Source: JAFGPL01 sp963781805
GTDB taxonomy: Bacteria > Bacteroidota > Bacteroidia > Bacteroidales > UBA10428
Length of the DNA stretch: 49,208 nucleotides
Direction of reading: 5' to 3'
NCBI GenBank assembly: GCA_963781805.1
Contig: CAWAHF010000002.1
Coordinates: forward strand, 1-49,208
Part shown: positions 1 through 7,759 of the stretch, one piece after another
Layout: the number at the start of each line of letters is the position of its first letter
Numbering within the stretch: the stretch's first letter is position 1
Made by a program: the position numbers and the translations under genes
The notes under the pieces: generated by a model
What the model saw: only the letters and a program-made list of their open reading frames with translations
Databases searched by the model: none
Told to the model about the DNA's origin: nothing

Positions 1-56
1 TATAGCAAATATTTGAAATGTGGTGTATATTTGTATTGGGAATCAACAATAAAGAT

Positions 57-1637
57 ATGAAAAATACGATTAATTGTTGTCTTTATACACGGGTCAGCAC
101 GGCACCACAAGAATTTGGTAGGCAAATCAGAGACTTGAAGAATTACTGCAAAGCCTTCAACATTTCAATTCTTGATACATTCAGCGAGAAACTGAGTGGT
201 AAACAAAAAACAAGACCAGCATTGACAGAACTCCTTAATTATTGCGAAGAAAACAAAGACCGTGTAAATTTTGTGATAATATCAGAACTTTCAAGACTTG
301 GCAGGACTGAAGAGGTACTTAATACTGTTAGAACACTGAACACCTTACAAATTGGTCTGATTAGCCTGAAAGAAAGTATTAAAACACTCAATGATGACCG
401 AAGTGTTAACCACACAACAGGTATGCTAATTGGTATTTTATCCAGTATTAATGCTTATGAAATTGAAACCACTAAATACAGGAGTATCTCAGGTCTTCAA
501 AATGCAGCGCAGAAAGGTCATTGGCTTGGTGGCAAAATGCTGCCTTTTGGTTATATGAGAAAAGAAAAAATGCTTGTCATTAATGATGATGAAGCCAAGA
601 TTATCAGACAAATCTTTGAAATGTACATCAATGGAAAGGGTTGTGTTCAAATCGCAACGTATTTGAACGGTCAAGGTGTTGCAACTAGAACAGGTGTAAG
701 ATGGCGTGACAAAGTAATTTATGATATTATCAGGAATGAATTATACATCGGTAAGCGTGTTATGTATAAAGTTGGCACTTTCAGCAGAAGCCTGAAAAAG
801 AAATATGATGACCCCTCAAAAGAAATAAACATGACATCCCCCGCAATCATTGATGAGCAAATCTATAATAAAGCCAATTCAATCAGGACAAACAAAACAA
901 AGGTCAATCAAAGCAAAATCAAATATGATTACCTTTTGAATGAACAACTTTTAAGGTGTGGTGTGTGTGGAAAATCATATTTTGCACATAAACGGGCAAA
1001 CGGTAATGATAATGCTTATAAATGTATATCAATTCGATACCAAGACAATTGTGGAAATTATGCAATTTCAATACCAAAACTTGAATATGCTGTTAAATTT
1101 GTTTTCATGAAAGACTTGCTTAAACTACTAAAAATTGATGATAGCCAGCAAGACAACCTTCAAAAAGAACTTCGGTCATACGAAAGTGAGTATAAAACCA
1201 ATGAAAAACAACTTTCAAGATTAATTGACCTATACACAATCGGATTAATAAAAAATAAAACTGACTTCATCAGTAAGCAGCAAGCAATTATTAAGAAGCA
1301 AAATCAGATAAGCCAACTAATAACAAGTACTAAAGAAAAATTACAGCGAATCGAAAGTACTGCATTAATCAATGTTGATGCTTGGTTTCGCAATAAAACT
1401 GCTTGGACTTCAGATGCAACCTCACAACGAGTTGAAAGAATGGATATTACTAAAGAACACATCAGACAAGTAATTAAGAACATTACTATTACCAAAGATT
1501 CTAAAGTAATATGCAGTGTAAAAGGTGATAGAACTGTAAAAGTTGATATTACCAGTATTGTAGGTAATACAATCACATTATATTTAAGCCAGCGTTCAAA
1601 GCACTTTGTATATGAAAATCAGAACTGCCCGTATTGA
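57..1637 (+). CDS. Large serine recombinase (site-specific integrase/resolvase family)
   Basis: Cuts and rejoins DNA through a serine nucleophile to integrate or excise a mobile element. The N-terminal resolvase domain begins YTRVS (catalytic Ser14 from the ATG at 57) and includes ISELSRLGR near residue 85. A Recombinase domain follows (about 165-260, GGKMLPFGY and later WRDKVIYDIIRNELYIG). Then comes a zinc ribbon with CGVCGKSYF and two later Cys (about 300-345), and a Lys/Glu-rich coiled coil (about 365-440). The length, about 526 residues, is normal for large serine recombinases. An in-frame upstream ATG at 18 would add 13 unlikely residues, so I chose 57. The gene sits alone and is followed by a 440-base non-coding stretch where an attachment site could lie, but I could not identify one. 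Family certain; target site unknown. Confidence 0.93.
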   Translation: MKNTINCCLYTRVSTAPQEFGRQIRDLKNYCKAFNISILDTFSEKLSGKQKTRPALTELLNYCEENKDRVNFVIISELSRLGRTEEVLNTVRTLNTLQIGLISLKESIKTLNDDRSVNHTTGMLIGILSSINAYEIETTKYRSISGLQNAAQKGHWLGGKMLPFGYMRKEKMLVINDDEAKIIRQIFEMYINGKGCVQIATYLNGQGVATRTGVRWRDKVIYDIIRNELYIGKRVMYKVGTFSRSLKKKYDDPSKEINMTSPAIIDEQIYNKANSIRTNKTKVNQSKIKYDYLLNEQLLRCGVCGKSYFAHKRANGNDNAYKCISIRYQDNCGNYAISIPKLEYAVKFVFMKDLLKLLKIDDSQQDNLQKELRSYESEYKTNEKQLSRLIDLYTIGLIKNKTDFISKQQAIIKKQNQISQLITSTKEKLQRIESTALINVDAWFRNKTAWTSDATSQRVERMDITKEHIRQVIKNITITKDSKVICSVKGDRTVKVDITSIVGNTITLYLSQRSKHFVYENQNCPY

Positions 1638-2080
1638 AACTACTACTCATCATGCTGAATAATATTGATTAATAAGCACTTAAACTATATTAAAAGAAGT
1701 GGCGGCAACTGATTATGTATAGTGTTCGTTGACAATTATTTGAAAATATTTTCCCAGAAAATTTTGAAAGTCTTCAATTTCCCAACCCGCTTTCCTGACC
1801 CAGAAAAATTATTTTTCCAAAAAAAAATCGCTTCTCGAAAATCCCGAATCTTTCCATACACCATAGATTTCTATTTTTTTTCAGAAAAAATATAAAATTT
1901 TATAATTTTTTATAATTCCCATTTCTAGAGTTTATAACTATCTGAATATCTAACGTCTGGAGCACCTGCGCCATCCTGAGAGCCACTGGGGGGGGGGGGA
2001 GGGTATAAGGGGTGGATACCCGTCCACCCCCTTTCTCCACTTTCAATGTACGAAAGTATTTATAAGAAAGAAAAGTCAAC
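1638..2080. other. Non-coding stretch with AT-rich DNA, a 12-G tract and a short inverted repeat
   Basis: No convincing gene on either strand. It holds A/T-rich DNA (about 1680-1930), an uninterrupted run of 12 G at 1988-1999, and an inverted repeat with arms GGGGTGGA (2009-2016) and TCCACCCC (2023-2030) around a six-base loop. The repeat lies about 50 bases before the next ATG, so it could act in the leader of that gene. An open minus-strand frame through here reads the G tract as Pro and is dismissed as a shadow. Confidence 0.6.
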
Positions 2081-2470
2081 ATGAATTCAAAAGAACAAGT
2101 TACGGGCAATAGTCCAAATACTTTGAGAACAAATACTTTTAAGCATTTGGTGAACGCCTTCCAGATTCCAGCACCGTGCATCTTATGTCTGGATAAATTA
2201 GTCTCTGTAACTGATATATACAGTTTAATAGATTTCGATTACAGTGGCGGCATATACGAACATACTGTACAGTTCTGGCATTGCTATCAAACTGGTTTTG
2301 TGTTTACAATCGTGGTTTTAGAACTCAAAACTGGGGAACTTTTAAAACGTTCGCATAGGCTAAATGATATAAGACTTCCTTGTGACTGGGTTTTAATCGA
2401 ATATGACTATCTCAACCCTGTGATAACAACCAAAGAACAATTATTAAAGGATTTCCATGATAGAATATAA
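2081..2470 (+). CDS. Hypothetical protein, 129 aa
   Basis: Not recognised. The protein has no signal peptide or membrane segment. It has an N-terminal Asn/Thr-rich stretch, then alternating hydrophobic and aromatic strands (GGIYEHTVQFWHCYQTGFVF) that suggest a small beta-rich soluble fold. The ATG at 2081 is the first in frame. Its 3' end overlaps the next gene by 14 bases, which supports cotranslation and gives confidence that both are real. The G tract and inverted repeat lie upstream of this start. Confidence 0.6.
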   Translation: MNSKEQVTGNSPNTLRTNTFKHLVNAFQIPAPCILCLDKLVSVTDIYSLIDFDYSGGIYEHTVQFWHCYQTGFVFTIVVLELKTGELLKRSHRLNDIRLPCDWVLIEYDYLNPVITTKEQLLKDFHDRI

Positions 2471-2840
2471 CAATCAAATTGATGATTATAATTTCCAAGA
2501 ACTAATCGAATTTATTGAATGTTCCACAGTAAATTACAAAAATATGATATTTCCAAAACATAATGCGGATTCAGAGTTCATTCGGGAAGACGAATACTTG
2601 ATGGTATCTCCCGGGGGATTAGGTAAGGTCAAATTACTTGGTGTCAGAATTGATGACCATTTGGTGATGGTTGATTCTCTTGATTGTGCTAACGAGCAAA
2701 ATGTGAATGTACGAATTGTCATCCATGATACAAGACCGCATACCTACTACTTTATTAATTGGCAGGATGTCAAGAAAATAGTGCTGGATGATACTTCATC
2801 GGGAATCATGAACGATGAATTACTGGAATTTGATTTTTAG
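2457..2840 (+). CDS. Hypothetical protein, 127 aa
   Basis: Not recognised. It is a soluble acidic protein with beta-strand-like segments (YLMVSPGGLGKVKLLGVRID, NVRIVIHDTRPHTYYFINW) and an acidic tail. It starts inside the end of the preceding gene (14-base overlap) and is probably coexpressed with it. No catalytic motif is visible. The two genes could be a small partner pair, but nothing in the sequence shows a toxin or antitoxin fold. Confidence 0.6.
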   Translation: MIEYNNQIDDYNFQELIEFIECSTVNYKNMIFPKHNADSEFIREDEYLMVSPGGLGKVKLLGVRIDDHLVMVDSLDCANEQNVNVRIVIHDTRPHTYYFINWQDVKKIVLDDTSSGIMNDELLEFDF

Positions 2841-2920
2841 TGCCATCTTTATCAATTAATGCCATTTCAACAACTTGTATATCAGACAAATATTAGTACT
2901 TTTACTATAAATATAGTAAA

Positions 2921-3214
2921 ATGGAAAGGAACAATGACAGGATTCAAATCACAGAACTCTTCATGGCAAAGGCTGGCAATGATTGGAGCAGATGCTATTA
3001 TGGAACAATCCGCAGAGAAACTGATGATGAAGGCAACCCTGTTGTTTATGGGAAAATTAAAATCGGTGAGGGTTATATTATTGCCAGAGCGAAAGACCAA
3101 TGGGAACTGGGGGAGAAACTTGATGTAATCGTGTTTTTAATATTGGAATACAACATCCATACACAAATTGGCAAACAGGTAAAAACGACAATCCTACCCC
3201 AATATTTAAATTAG
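2921..3214 (+). CDS. Hypothetical protein, 97 aa
   Basis: Not recognised. The frame starting at 2921 is preferred over an overlapping frame starting at 2859. It gives a well-behaved soluble sequence with GTIRRETDDEGNPVVYGKIK and GYIIARAKDQWELGEKLD, while the other frame is Met/Ser-rich and looks random. The stop is two bases from the converging end of the minus-strand operon at 3217, so this small gene closes the left block. Function unknown. Confidence 0.55.
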   Translation: MERNNDRIQITELFMAKAGNDWSRCYYGTIRRETDDEGNPVVYGKIKIGEGYIIARAKDQWELGEKLDVIVFLILEYNIHTQIGKQVKTTILPQYLN

Positions 3215-3216
3215 AA

Positions 3217-4557
3217 CTATTTGCTAAGCACTTTATGCCAAAGATTTAAATGAGAAACGACTTCCATTCCTGCAACTCTTGAAAATTTTTCTGCAGAATA
3301 TTTAAGTTCTGATAAAAGCTTCCCCCCCCTCAGATTTCGAATGCTTTCATATTCTTCAACCTTCCTATTTAAATAATGCTTCAAACAATGTTCCTTGGTC
3401 TCTTTTATAGCGAACTCTCTTGAAACAGAACCCGTTTTTCTTTTAATTAATCTCGTTTCTGATATGCCATATGTAGTGAAATTACCGGGATTGTCTTTTA
3501 TTACTTCATGACATTCAATACAATTACACACATTATTATAATATGATTCAGCAGACTCTAACCAACCCAATTTAGTGAAATGAAGCAGACTTTCCCTGTA
3601 TGCAATTCTTGTGTGAAGTTGTTTTATATAGAATTTTGGTACTGGTATTCCGCCACCTACTGGAATAACGGGTCGGAATTCACCAAATTCAGGTCCGTGT
3701 GATACTCCACTAAAGGCAGGTTCACCGAATTCCGATGATGAAGCTAAAATTGAAAAATATCCGCCATGCAAATTAATCACTTCCTTTCTCCCATTATCAC
3801 TTAAATTTCTTGTGATTTTAAGTAATCCATTTAGTGTTGCCTTGTTAGTATTTGTTTCATCCAAATTATCCACCCAGAACAAAAACCCATCAACATTGAC
3901 TCCTTTAAAATTGTCAATAATTCTGTCGATTAGGTCATCTTCTAACAAAACTCCTTGGCTGATGACTATAGCAGAAAAGATTTTTACATCAGTATTCGAA
4001 TTTTTTATTAAAGCTCTTTTAGCGCATCTAACAATTGTGGGCATCCAATAATCAACTGTCAATTCTGACATATAGAAATACGGTGCTACGAGAGCATAAG
4101 GAGCATTTTCGAGTTCGCCAAAATCTTTAAGATATTTAAATGAGTCCCTATCTATAATTGATTGTCTCAGCGTATTGTCCTGAAACTGTATACAACTATC
4201 AACGAAATTGTTTAAATTCTCTTCAATATCAAAGAGTTTTGGTTCTATGGGATTTTTTCCTACATTATTATTTATTACATCTCCATAATTTCTTGCTAAA
4301 TTCTTAATCGAGCTTTTAACCTCGCCCTTGTCATCTAATATTACTGAAACATCATGCTGAAAGGCATGTGTAAGAGGGTTTATTAAATATGGGAAATCTT
4401 TACGAGTTTTTTCCAAAAGAAATGCAGCCAAACCACTTGGTGCATGGGCAACCATATTAGCGTTTATTACTACTCCCGCATATGTTCTTTCAGTAGGGTA
4501 CGTAAAATATCTCTGTTCTGCAAATGTTCCGAAAGTCATCCAATGGTCAACTTGCAT
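3217..4557 (-). CDS. Possible tRNA-guanine-transglycosylase-like (TGT/DpdA-like) protein, 446 aa
   Basis: The central and C-terminal parts read like a TIM barrel: hydrophobic strands (ALVAPYFYM, VKIFSAIVISQG, VDGFLFWVDN, VINLHGGYFSIL, FSGVSHGPEFGE) alternate with helices and are followed by a glycine-rich loop, VGGGIPVPKFY. Near the C-terminus is C344-x-C346-x2-C349 with a later His390, the spacing style of the zinc site in tRNA-guanine transglycosylases. TGT enzymes swap guanine for a 7-deazaguanine in tRNA, and DpdA does so in DNA; this one would do something related. I cannot assign the catalytic Asp with certainty. It is the last of four minus-strand genes with overlapping ends (11-base overlap with the preceding nuclease-like gene). 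No queuosine-pathway genes lie nearby. The fold call is an inference; the gene itself is certain. Confidence 0.45.
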   Translation of the reverse strand: MQVDHWMTFGTFAEQRYFTYPTERTYAGVVINANMVAHAPSGLAAFLLEKTRKDFPYLINPLTHAFQHDVSVILDDKGEVKSSIKNLARNYGDVINNNVGKNPIEPKLFDIEENLNNFVDSCIQFQDNTLRQSIIDRDSFKYLKDFGELENAPYALVAPYFYMSELTVDYWMPTIVRCAKRALIKNSNTDVKIFSAIVISQGVLLEDDLIDRIIDNFKGVNVDGFLFWVDNLDETNTNKATLNGLLKITRNLSDNGRKEVINLHGGYFSILASSSEFGEPAFSGVSHGPEFGEFRPVIPVGGGIPVPKFYIKQLHTRIAYRESLLHFTKLGWLESAESYYNNVCNCIECHEVIKDNPGNFTTYGISETRLIKRKTGSVSREFAIKETKEHCLKHYLNRKVEEYESIRNLRGGKLLSELKYSAEKFSRVAGMEVVSHLNLWHKVLSK

Positions 4558-4954
4558 AATTAAATAATTTTAGTTTGCTTTTTAGAATAAGCCTTTGCGG
4601 TATCCAAATATTATCGTTCTTACAAGATTCTTCAACTATTTCCCATCTACTTGTATCCCAGTTGAAATGAATAATTCCGTAACCTTTGTTCTTCGCCTGA
4701 ACAAGCAAATCATCTGATATACACTTAGTAGCAATAGCAATATAAATATAATCAGCCACCATCTCGTGCGCTCTGCACTGCTCTAAAGCCTTTGACCAAT
4801 TCTTGACTTTTACTTCTACAAAAATTAACCTATCATCAATATCAATTACAACATCAACACTTTGCCCCATGTTAGGGACCTCTAAGAATACTTTTTGATT
4901 GTGGTATAATTCATCAACCAATTTTCCTGTTAATTCATTCTCACTGAACGTCAT
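4547..4954 (-). CDS. PD-(D/E)XK nuclease-like protein, 135 aa
   Basis: A short protein with the nuclease-fold signature D34 (SVDVVIDID) followed by E47-V-K49 (IFVEVKVKNW), an N-terminal helix and a later helix containing Gln, as in restriction-type PD-(D/E)XK folds. The family cuts DNA, or in some cases only binds it. The start codon overlaps the stop of the upstream membrane-protein gene by four bases (ATGA type), and its stop overlaps the start of the TGT-like gene by 11 bases. That coupling implies fixed stoichiometry with both. At about 135 residues it is a minimal nuclease domain with no visible DNA-recognition domain. Confidence 0.6.
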   Translation of the reverse strand: MTFSENELTGKLVDELYHNQKVFLEVPNMGQSVDVVIDIDDRLIFVEVKVKNWSKALEQCRAHEMVADYIYIAIATKCISDDLLVQAKNKGYGIIHFNWDTSRWEIVEESCKNDNIWIPQRLILKSKLKLFNYAS

Positions 4955-5460
4955 AAATCTTCAAATTTATTAAGGTCATTACCTTTTACTCGAATTATCA
5001 TAAATACAACTGATTGTGAGAGTATTATTAGTATTGAACTTATGGAAATTATATAAAACCGAGAATTGATGCAATTTGCTATAATTAGAAAAAAAAATCC
5101 CAACAAAGATGTTACAATCAGATAAGTGTTCGATAAATTTATTACCCTCTTCGTTTTTCTCAATTTCTCAAATTCACTCGAAATTTCTACAACCTTTTTT
5201 ATGTTTGTTAGAAGCAAATCAGGATATTCACCACCATTACCTCTCATCGGAATATCCGAAGCTATGGCTCTTTCGAGTAAATTTTGCATTGAATCACAGA
5301 CTTCTTCGTATTTTTTTTCTTTTCTTAGGGTAATTGTTCGATTTAAATCATCTTCTTTGAGAAGCCAAATCTTAAAAAGAGAAAAAATAAATCCACCTAA
5401 TACTATTTGTATGATAGATATGGTAATGCTTACATTATTTAGATGGTCAATCATTTCCAA
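4951..5460 (-). CDS. Small membrane protein, 169 aa, three predicted transmembrane segments
   Basis: Not a recognised family. An N-terminal hydrophobic segment (about 10-34, IVLGGFIFSLFKIWLL) is followed by a charged soluble loop of some 75 residues and two close hydrophobic segments (about 113-132 and 137-157). A short basic/acidic tail ends the protein. The loop between segments one and two would be an intracellular or extracellular helical domain. The gene overlaps its upstream neighbour by 14 bases and its downstream neighbour by four, so it belongs to the four-gene minus-strand operon. In defence operons such proteins often act as membrane effectors; here that is only a guess. Confidence 0.6.
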   Translation of the reverse strand: MEMIDHLNNVSITISIIQIVLGGFIFSLFKIWLLKEDDLNRTITLRKEKKYEEVCDSMQNLLERAIASDIPMRGNGGEYPDLLLTNIKKVVEISSEFEKLRKTKRVINLSNTYLIVTSLLGFFFLIIANCINSRFYIISISSILIILSQSVVFMIIRVKGNDLNKFEDL

Positions 5461-6040
5461 GAATATTGTCCTTAATTATAGAATTTGTGGAAGAATCAGG
5501 ATAGGATTGGTAAACATATCGTAAGATTGCTTTAAGGGGTGTTGAATTGAATTTCTTCTTAAATTGTTTCAGAAGTCCTCTTTGGTTATCAGTTAATTGA
5601 AAAAACAGTTCCCGAGTAAATGTAATGCCTTTTTCAGTCAATTTAATTTCCTGCTCCATGAAACTATCTTTGTCAGTATTAAGCTCAATGGATAAACCCG
5701 TTACGTCATTATAATGTGTTTCTTCAGTGTAAGAAATGTTAGTGTTATCTGATTCAATATTATTCAATTCAATAAAACCTCGTAACTGAAAGAAATTCAC
5801 ATCATCATATATCTGCTGGGAAAAGGGACCGAAGTACCATGGAAAAAAGGTATAAAAATTTTCCTCATTTATAGCAATCCCAGATTTAAAATGAGGCAGT
5901 GCTTCTTTTACAAATAAGAATAACATTTTTACCAGCCTTGTCCTTCCTCTTATTGGCTCATTATATTCATCAGTAACACCTTGTGAATAAATGAGTAGCA
6001 ATAAAATATCCTTCTTGTTATTTATTGATGATTTTGCCAT
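5447..6040 (-). CDS. YwgA/Panacea-like winged-helix protein, 197 aa
   Basis: Resembles the YwgA and Panacea (SocA-like, DUF4065) group: GRTRLVKMLFLFVKE, then FFPWYFGPFSQQIYDDV, then a region reading ELTEKG-type winged-helix wording (IKLTEKGITFTREL). Proteins of this group act as antitoxins, chaperone-like adaptors or regulators. I place the start at the ATG at 6040 (MAKSSINNKKD) because the family motif begins soon after; an in-frame ATG at 6088 would add 16 residues. It is the first gene of the four-gene operon and overlaps the membrane-protein gene by 14 bases. Its position suggests a regulator or antitoxin for the rest. Family resemblance moderate, role inferred. Confidence 0.5.
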   Translation of the reverse strand: MAKSSINNKKDILLLLIYSQGVTDEYNEPIRGRTRLVKMLFLFVKEALPHFKSGIAINEENFYTFFPWYFGPFSQQIYDDVNFFQLRGFIELNNIESDNTNISYTEETHYNDVTGLSIELNTDKDSFMEQEIKLTEKGITFTRELFFQLTDNQRGLLKQFKKKFNSTPLKAILRYVYQSYPDSSTNSIIKDNILGND

Positions 6041-6103
6041 ACTCTCATGTAATTTACAAATATATTTCTTTAAATAAGTAATTCCCAAATAGATTTTCCC
6101 AAA

Positions 6104-6259
6104 ATGAAGACATCTCCCAAGTTCTTTTCAAATTTACCTAAAATTACTGTGAGTATCTGTAAATTTCGGAATTACTCGACAGTAGTTTCAAGAGTCAGCT
6201 TGTACTATGCCGACATTAAGAACTGGAAGCAATATGAAATATCAGCTAAATTTTTATAA
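6104..6259 (+). CDS. Small ORF, 51 aa, hypothetical
   Basis: An ATG at 6104 opens 51 codons with plausible protein character (KITVSICKFRNYSTVVSRVS, then ADIKNWKQYEISAKF). It is divergent from the YwgA-like gene, whose preferred start is about 60 bases away, so the gap could hold divergent promoters. A second tiny ORF follows 20 bases later. No family recognised. Support is sequence character and position only. Confidence 0.35.
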   Translation: MKTSPKFFSNLPKITVSICKFRNYSTVVSRVSLYYADIKNWKQYEISAKFL

Positions 6260-6266
6260 TCAGTTT

Positions 6267-6275
6267 AAGGAGGTG
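6267..6275 (+). promoter_or_regulatory. Strong Shine-Dalgarno sequence, unusual for this window
   Basis: AAGGAGGTG at 6267-6275 stands six bases before the ATG at 6280. It matches the anti-SD almost perfectly. The other starts in the window that I examined lack such a site, as expected in Bacteroidota, so it stands out and argues that the tiny ORF behind it was translated. Confidence 0.5.
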
Positions 6276-6279
6276 AATT

Positions 6280-6411
6280 ATGGGAATCAAACCGGGTCCG
6301 AAAAGAATTGCTGAATAAACGGGAAAACCAAACAGGCGTCAACGGGATAATAAGAAAACTCCGGGAAATACGCCAAGTTTAAAGCCTCACCAACATAAGA
6401 AAGGGGATTAA
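6280..6411 (+). pseudogene. Tiny basic-peptide ORF interrupted by an in-frame TAA
   Basis: The ATG at 6280 follows a strong ribosome binding site and reads MGIKPGPKRIAE before a TAA at 6316-6318. The same frame then continues with a Lys/Arg/Asn/Pro-rich sequence (TGKPNRRQRDNKKTPGNTP) to a TAA at 6409. The continuity of composition across the stop suggests one basic 43-codon gene with a nonsense mutation. It could instead be a 12-residue peptide. Unknown function. Confidence 0.35.
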
Positions 6412-6444
6412 TCCTAACCCCCATTAAGAAATGTAATAATCTTT

Positions 6445-6479
6445 ATGCATACACGATTATTCAGTAATTCTGTATGCAT
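6445..6479. repeat. Inverted repeat, 9-base perfect arms
   Basis: Arms ATGCATACA (6445-6453) and TGTATGCAT (6471-6479) are perfectly complementary with 17 bases between. It lies downstream of the minus-strand gene ending at 6560 and of the tiny plus-strand ORFs. It lacks a T run, so it is not a classical terminator. It could be a protein-binding site. Confidence 0.4.
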
Positions 6480-6559
6480 TGTTATTTCATTGCATTGGAG
6501 ACCATGGAGGATATCGAGATTCCTGTCCATGGGTGCAGAGTTTTTTCAGATTCAAGTAA

Positions 6560-7193
6560 TCACTGATTATTATCTTTGGAATATTTTGACGGAAACATTT
6601 CTTTGCCGTAAATCCAGAGGAATTTGTCAATTTCCTTCAGATTATGACTGCTCAAATCATAGAAGCACATAAAATCCTGTATAACCCTTTTGAAAGTCAT
6701 AAAATCTCGTAGACCATCCTTGGTGAATTCTGTGAAATTGTCTTGCTTTTTATATGCTAACAGAATCTTCTCGACAAAACTGTCATAGATTGCATATTGT
6801 TCCAAATTATGCCAATTACAATATTTTGTTGCGAAAGAATAAAAGTTCAATTCTTTTTTGGTCTTTGACGAATGGATACCGTGACCAACAGCAATTTTAT
6901 TGACTATATGCGGGTCTCCACTAATTAAAGCATCATCGATTCCCAGTTTTTGAATGTGCTTTGCCATTGCAAATGTTCCGAGAATATTTGTGCTATAGAG
7001 GTCATTTAAGACACTAATTTTCAATAATATGTCTCCAAAGTGAACATTGGTTGGGAAGGCAGTGAAAAGTTTTGTTATTGCTTTGTCGGCAGGATAATAC
7101 CTTTCGTCATTATTGAATTTTTCAATATAGGTATGGTAGCCTTCCCTAAAAAGGTTTATGTTTCCCGAAATAATTTATCATATCCATATTCAT
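6560..7193 (-). pseudogene. Hypothetical protein gene with a frameshift near its 5' end
   Basis: The frame ending at 6560 stays open back to 7174 with clear coding character (INLFREGYHTYIEKFNNDE, then TAFPTNVHFGDILLKIS) but has no ATG there. Another frame starts at ATG 7193 (MNMDMINYFGKHKPF) and stops at once. Removing one base from the five-A run at 7148-7152 (five T on the coding strand) joins them into about 210 residues. The protein belongs to a soluble helical family I recognise only as hypothetical (FATKYCNWHN, YAIYDSFVEKIL, EIDKFLWIYGKEMFP near the end). Either a recent frameshift or a homopolymer sequencing error; reads would tell. A TTG at 7024 would give a 154-residue protein but ignores the coding signal upstream. 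Confidence 0.6.
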
Positions 7194-7348
7194 TAATGTT
7201 CAAGCAAAAGTGGCGCATGGGAGTTTACTGAAGATGCAGACCTTCTAAGTGAAGCAGATTTATATCGGCTTAAAATTATATTCAGTAACTTTACTTTTAA
7301 TGGAAATCACATAGATTTATATACAGTAATTTATTTTATAATTGACTA

Positions 7349-7705
7349 ATGGGACAAATGTACATAGCAAAATGCGTCAAATGTAGGTATAAAACTGACA
7401 TTTTATCTATTGGTGGAGGCATGATTGATTTCCAGTACTTCGATGGTGAACCAGTTTACAACTTTGATACAAAAGAAATTGAAGTAGTAAATGGCAAGGA
7501 GCGTGAAAAAATTCAGGAAGAACCCCCAAATATTGGTTTCTACTTCCATGATGAGAAGTTATATAAAAAGCATCAGGAATATTCAATTGATTTTGGTGGA
7601 AAGCATGGGGTTGGGGTGAAAGAATTCAAGGATCGGAAACTTTACTTGTGCCCTAAGTGTAATGAATATAAGCTTGATTTCTATTGGCAGGGGATGTGGG
7701 ATTGA
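7349..7705 (+). CDS. Small zinc-ribbon protein, 118 aa
   Basis: Two Cys pairs, CVKC near residue 9 and CPKC near residue 101, flank a charged middle and would bind one zinc ion. It opens MGQMYIAKCVKCRYKTD and closes FYWQGMWD. A second gene at 11688 has the same opening (MG-x2-Y-x3-C-x2-C) and ends in MWD, so the two are probably distant paralogues. Zinc ribbons of this sort bind nucleic acid or proteins, but nothing indicates the partner. It stands alone, convergent with the minus-strand gene ending at 7760. Confidence 0.65.
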   Translation: MGQMYIAKCVKCRYKTDILSIGGGMIDFQYFDGEPVYNFDTKEIEVVNGKEREKIQEEPPNIGFYFHDEKLYKKHQEYSIDFGGKHGVGVKEFKDRKLYLCPKCNEYKLDFYWQGMWD

Positions 7706-7759
7706 GTTATTTAAATGGAGGAAAGAACTCATATTAGATAAAATTCTTCATACTACTTT

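Noticed and set aside
1900..2181. Open minus-strand frame of 93 codons over the G tract
   Set aside because: It reads the G run as Pro and the hairpin as filler, overlaps the plus-strand gene at 2081, and shows no coding character.
2859..3128. Alternative plus-strand frame before 2921
   Set aside because: Overlaps the more plausible frame at 2921 and has a Met/Ser/Lys-skewed random-looking composition.
3217..4557. Dpd 7-deazaguanine DNA-modification cluster
   Set aside because: No dpdB-K genes and no preQ0 synthesis genes in the window; only a TGT-like resemblance in one gene.
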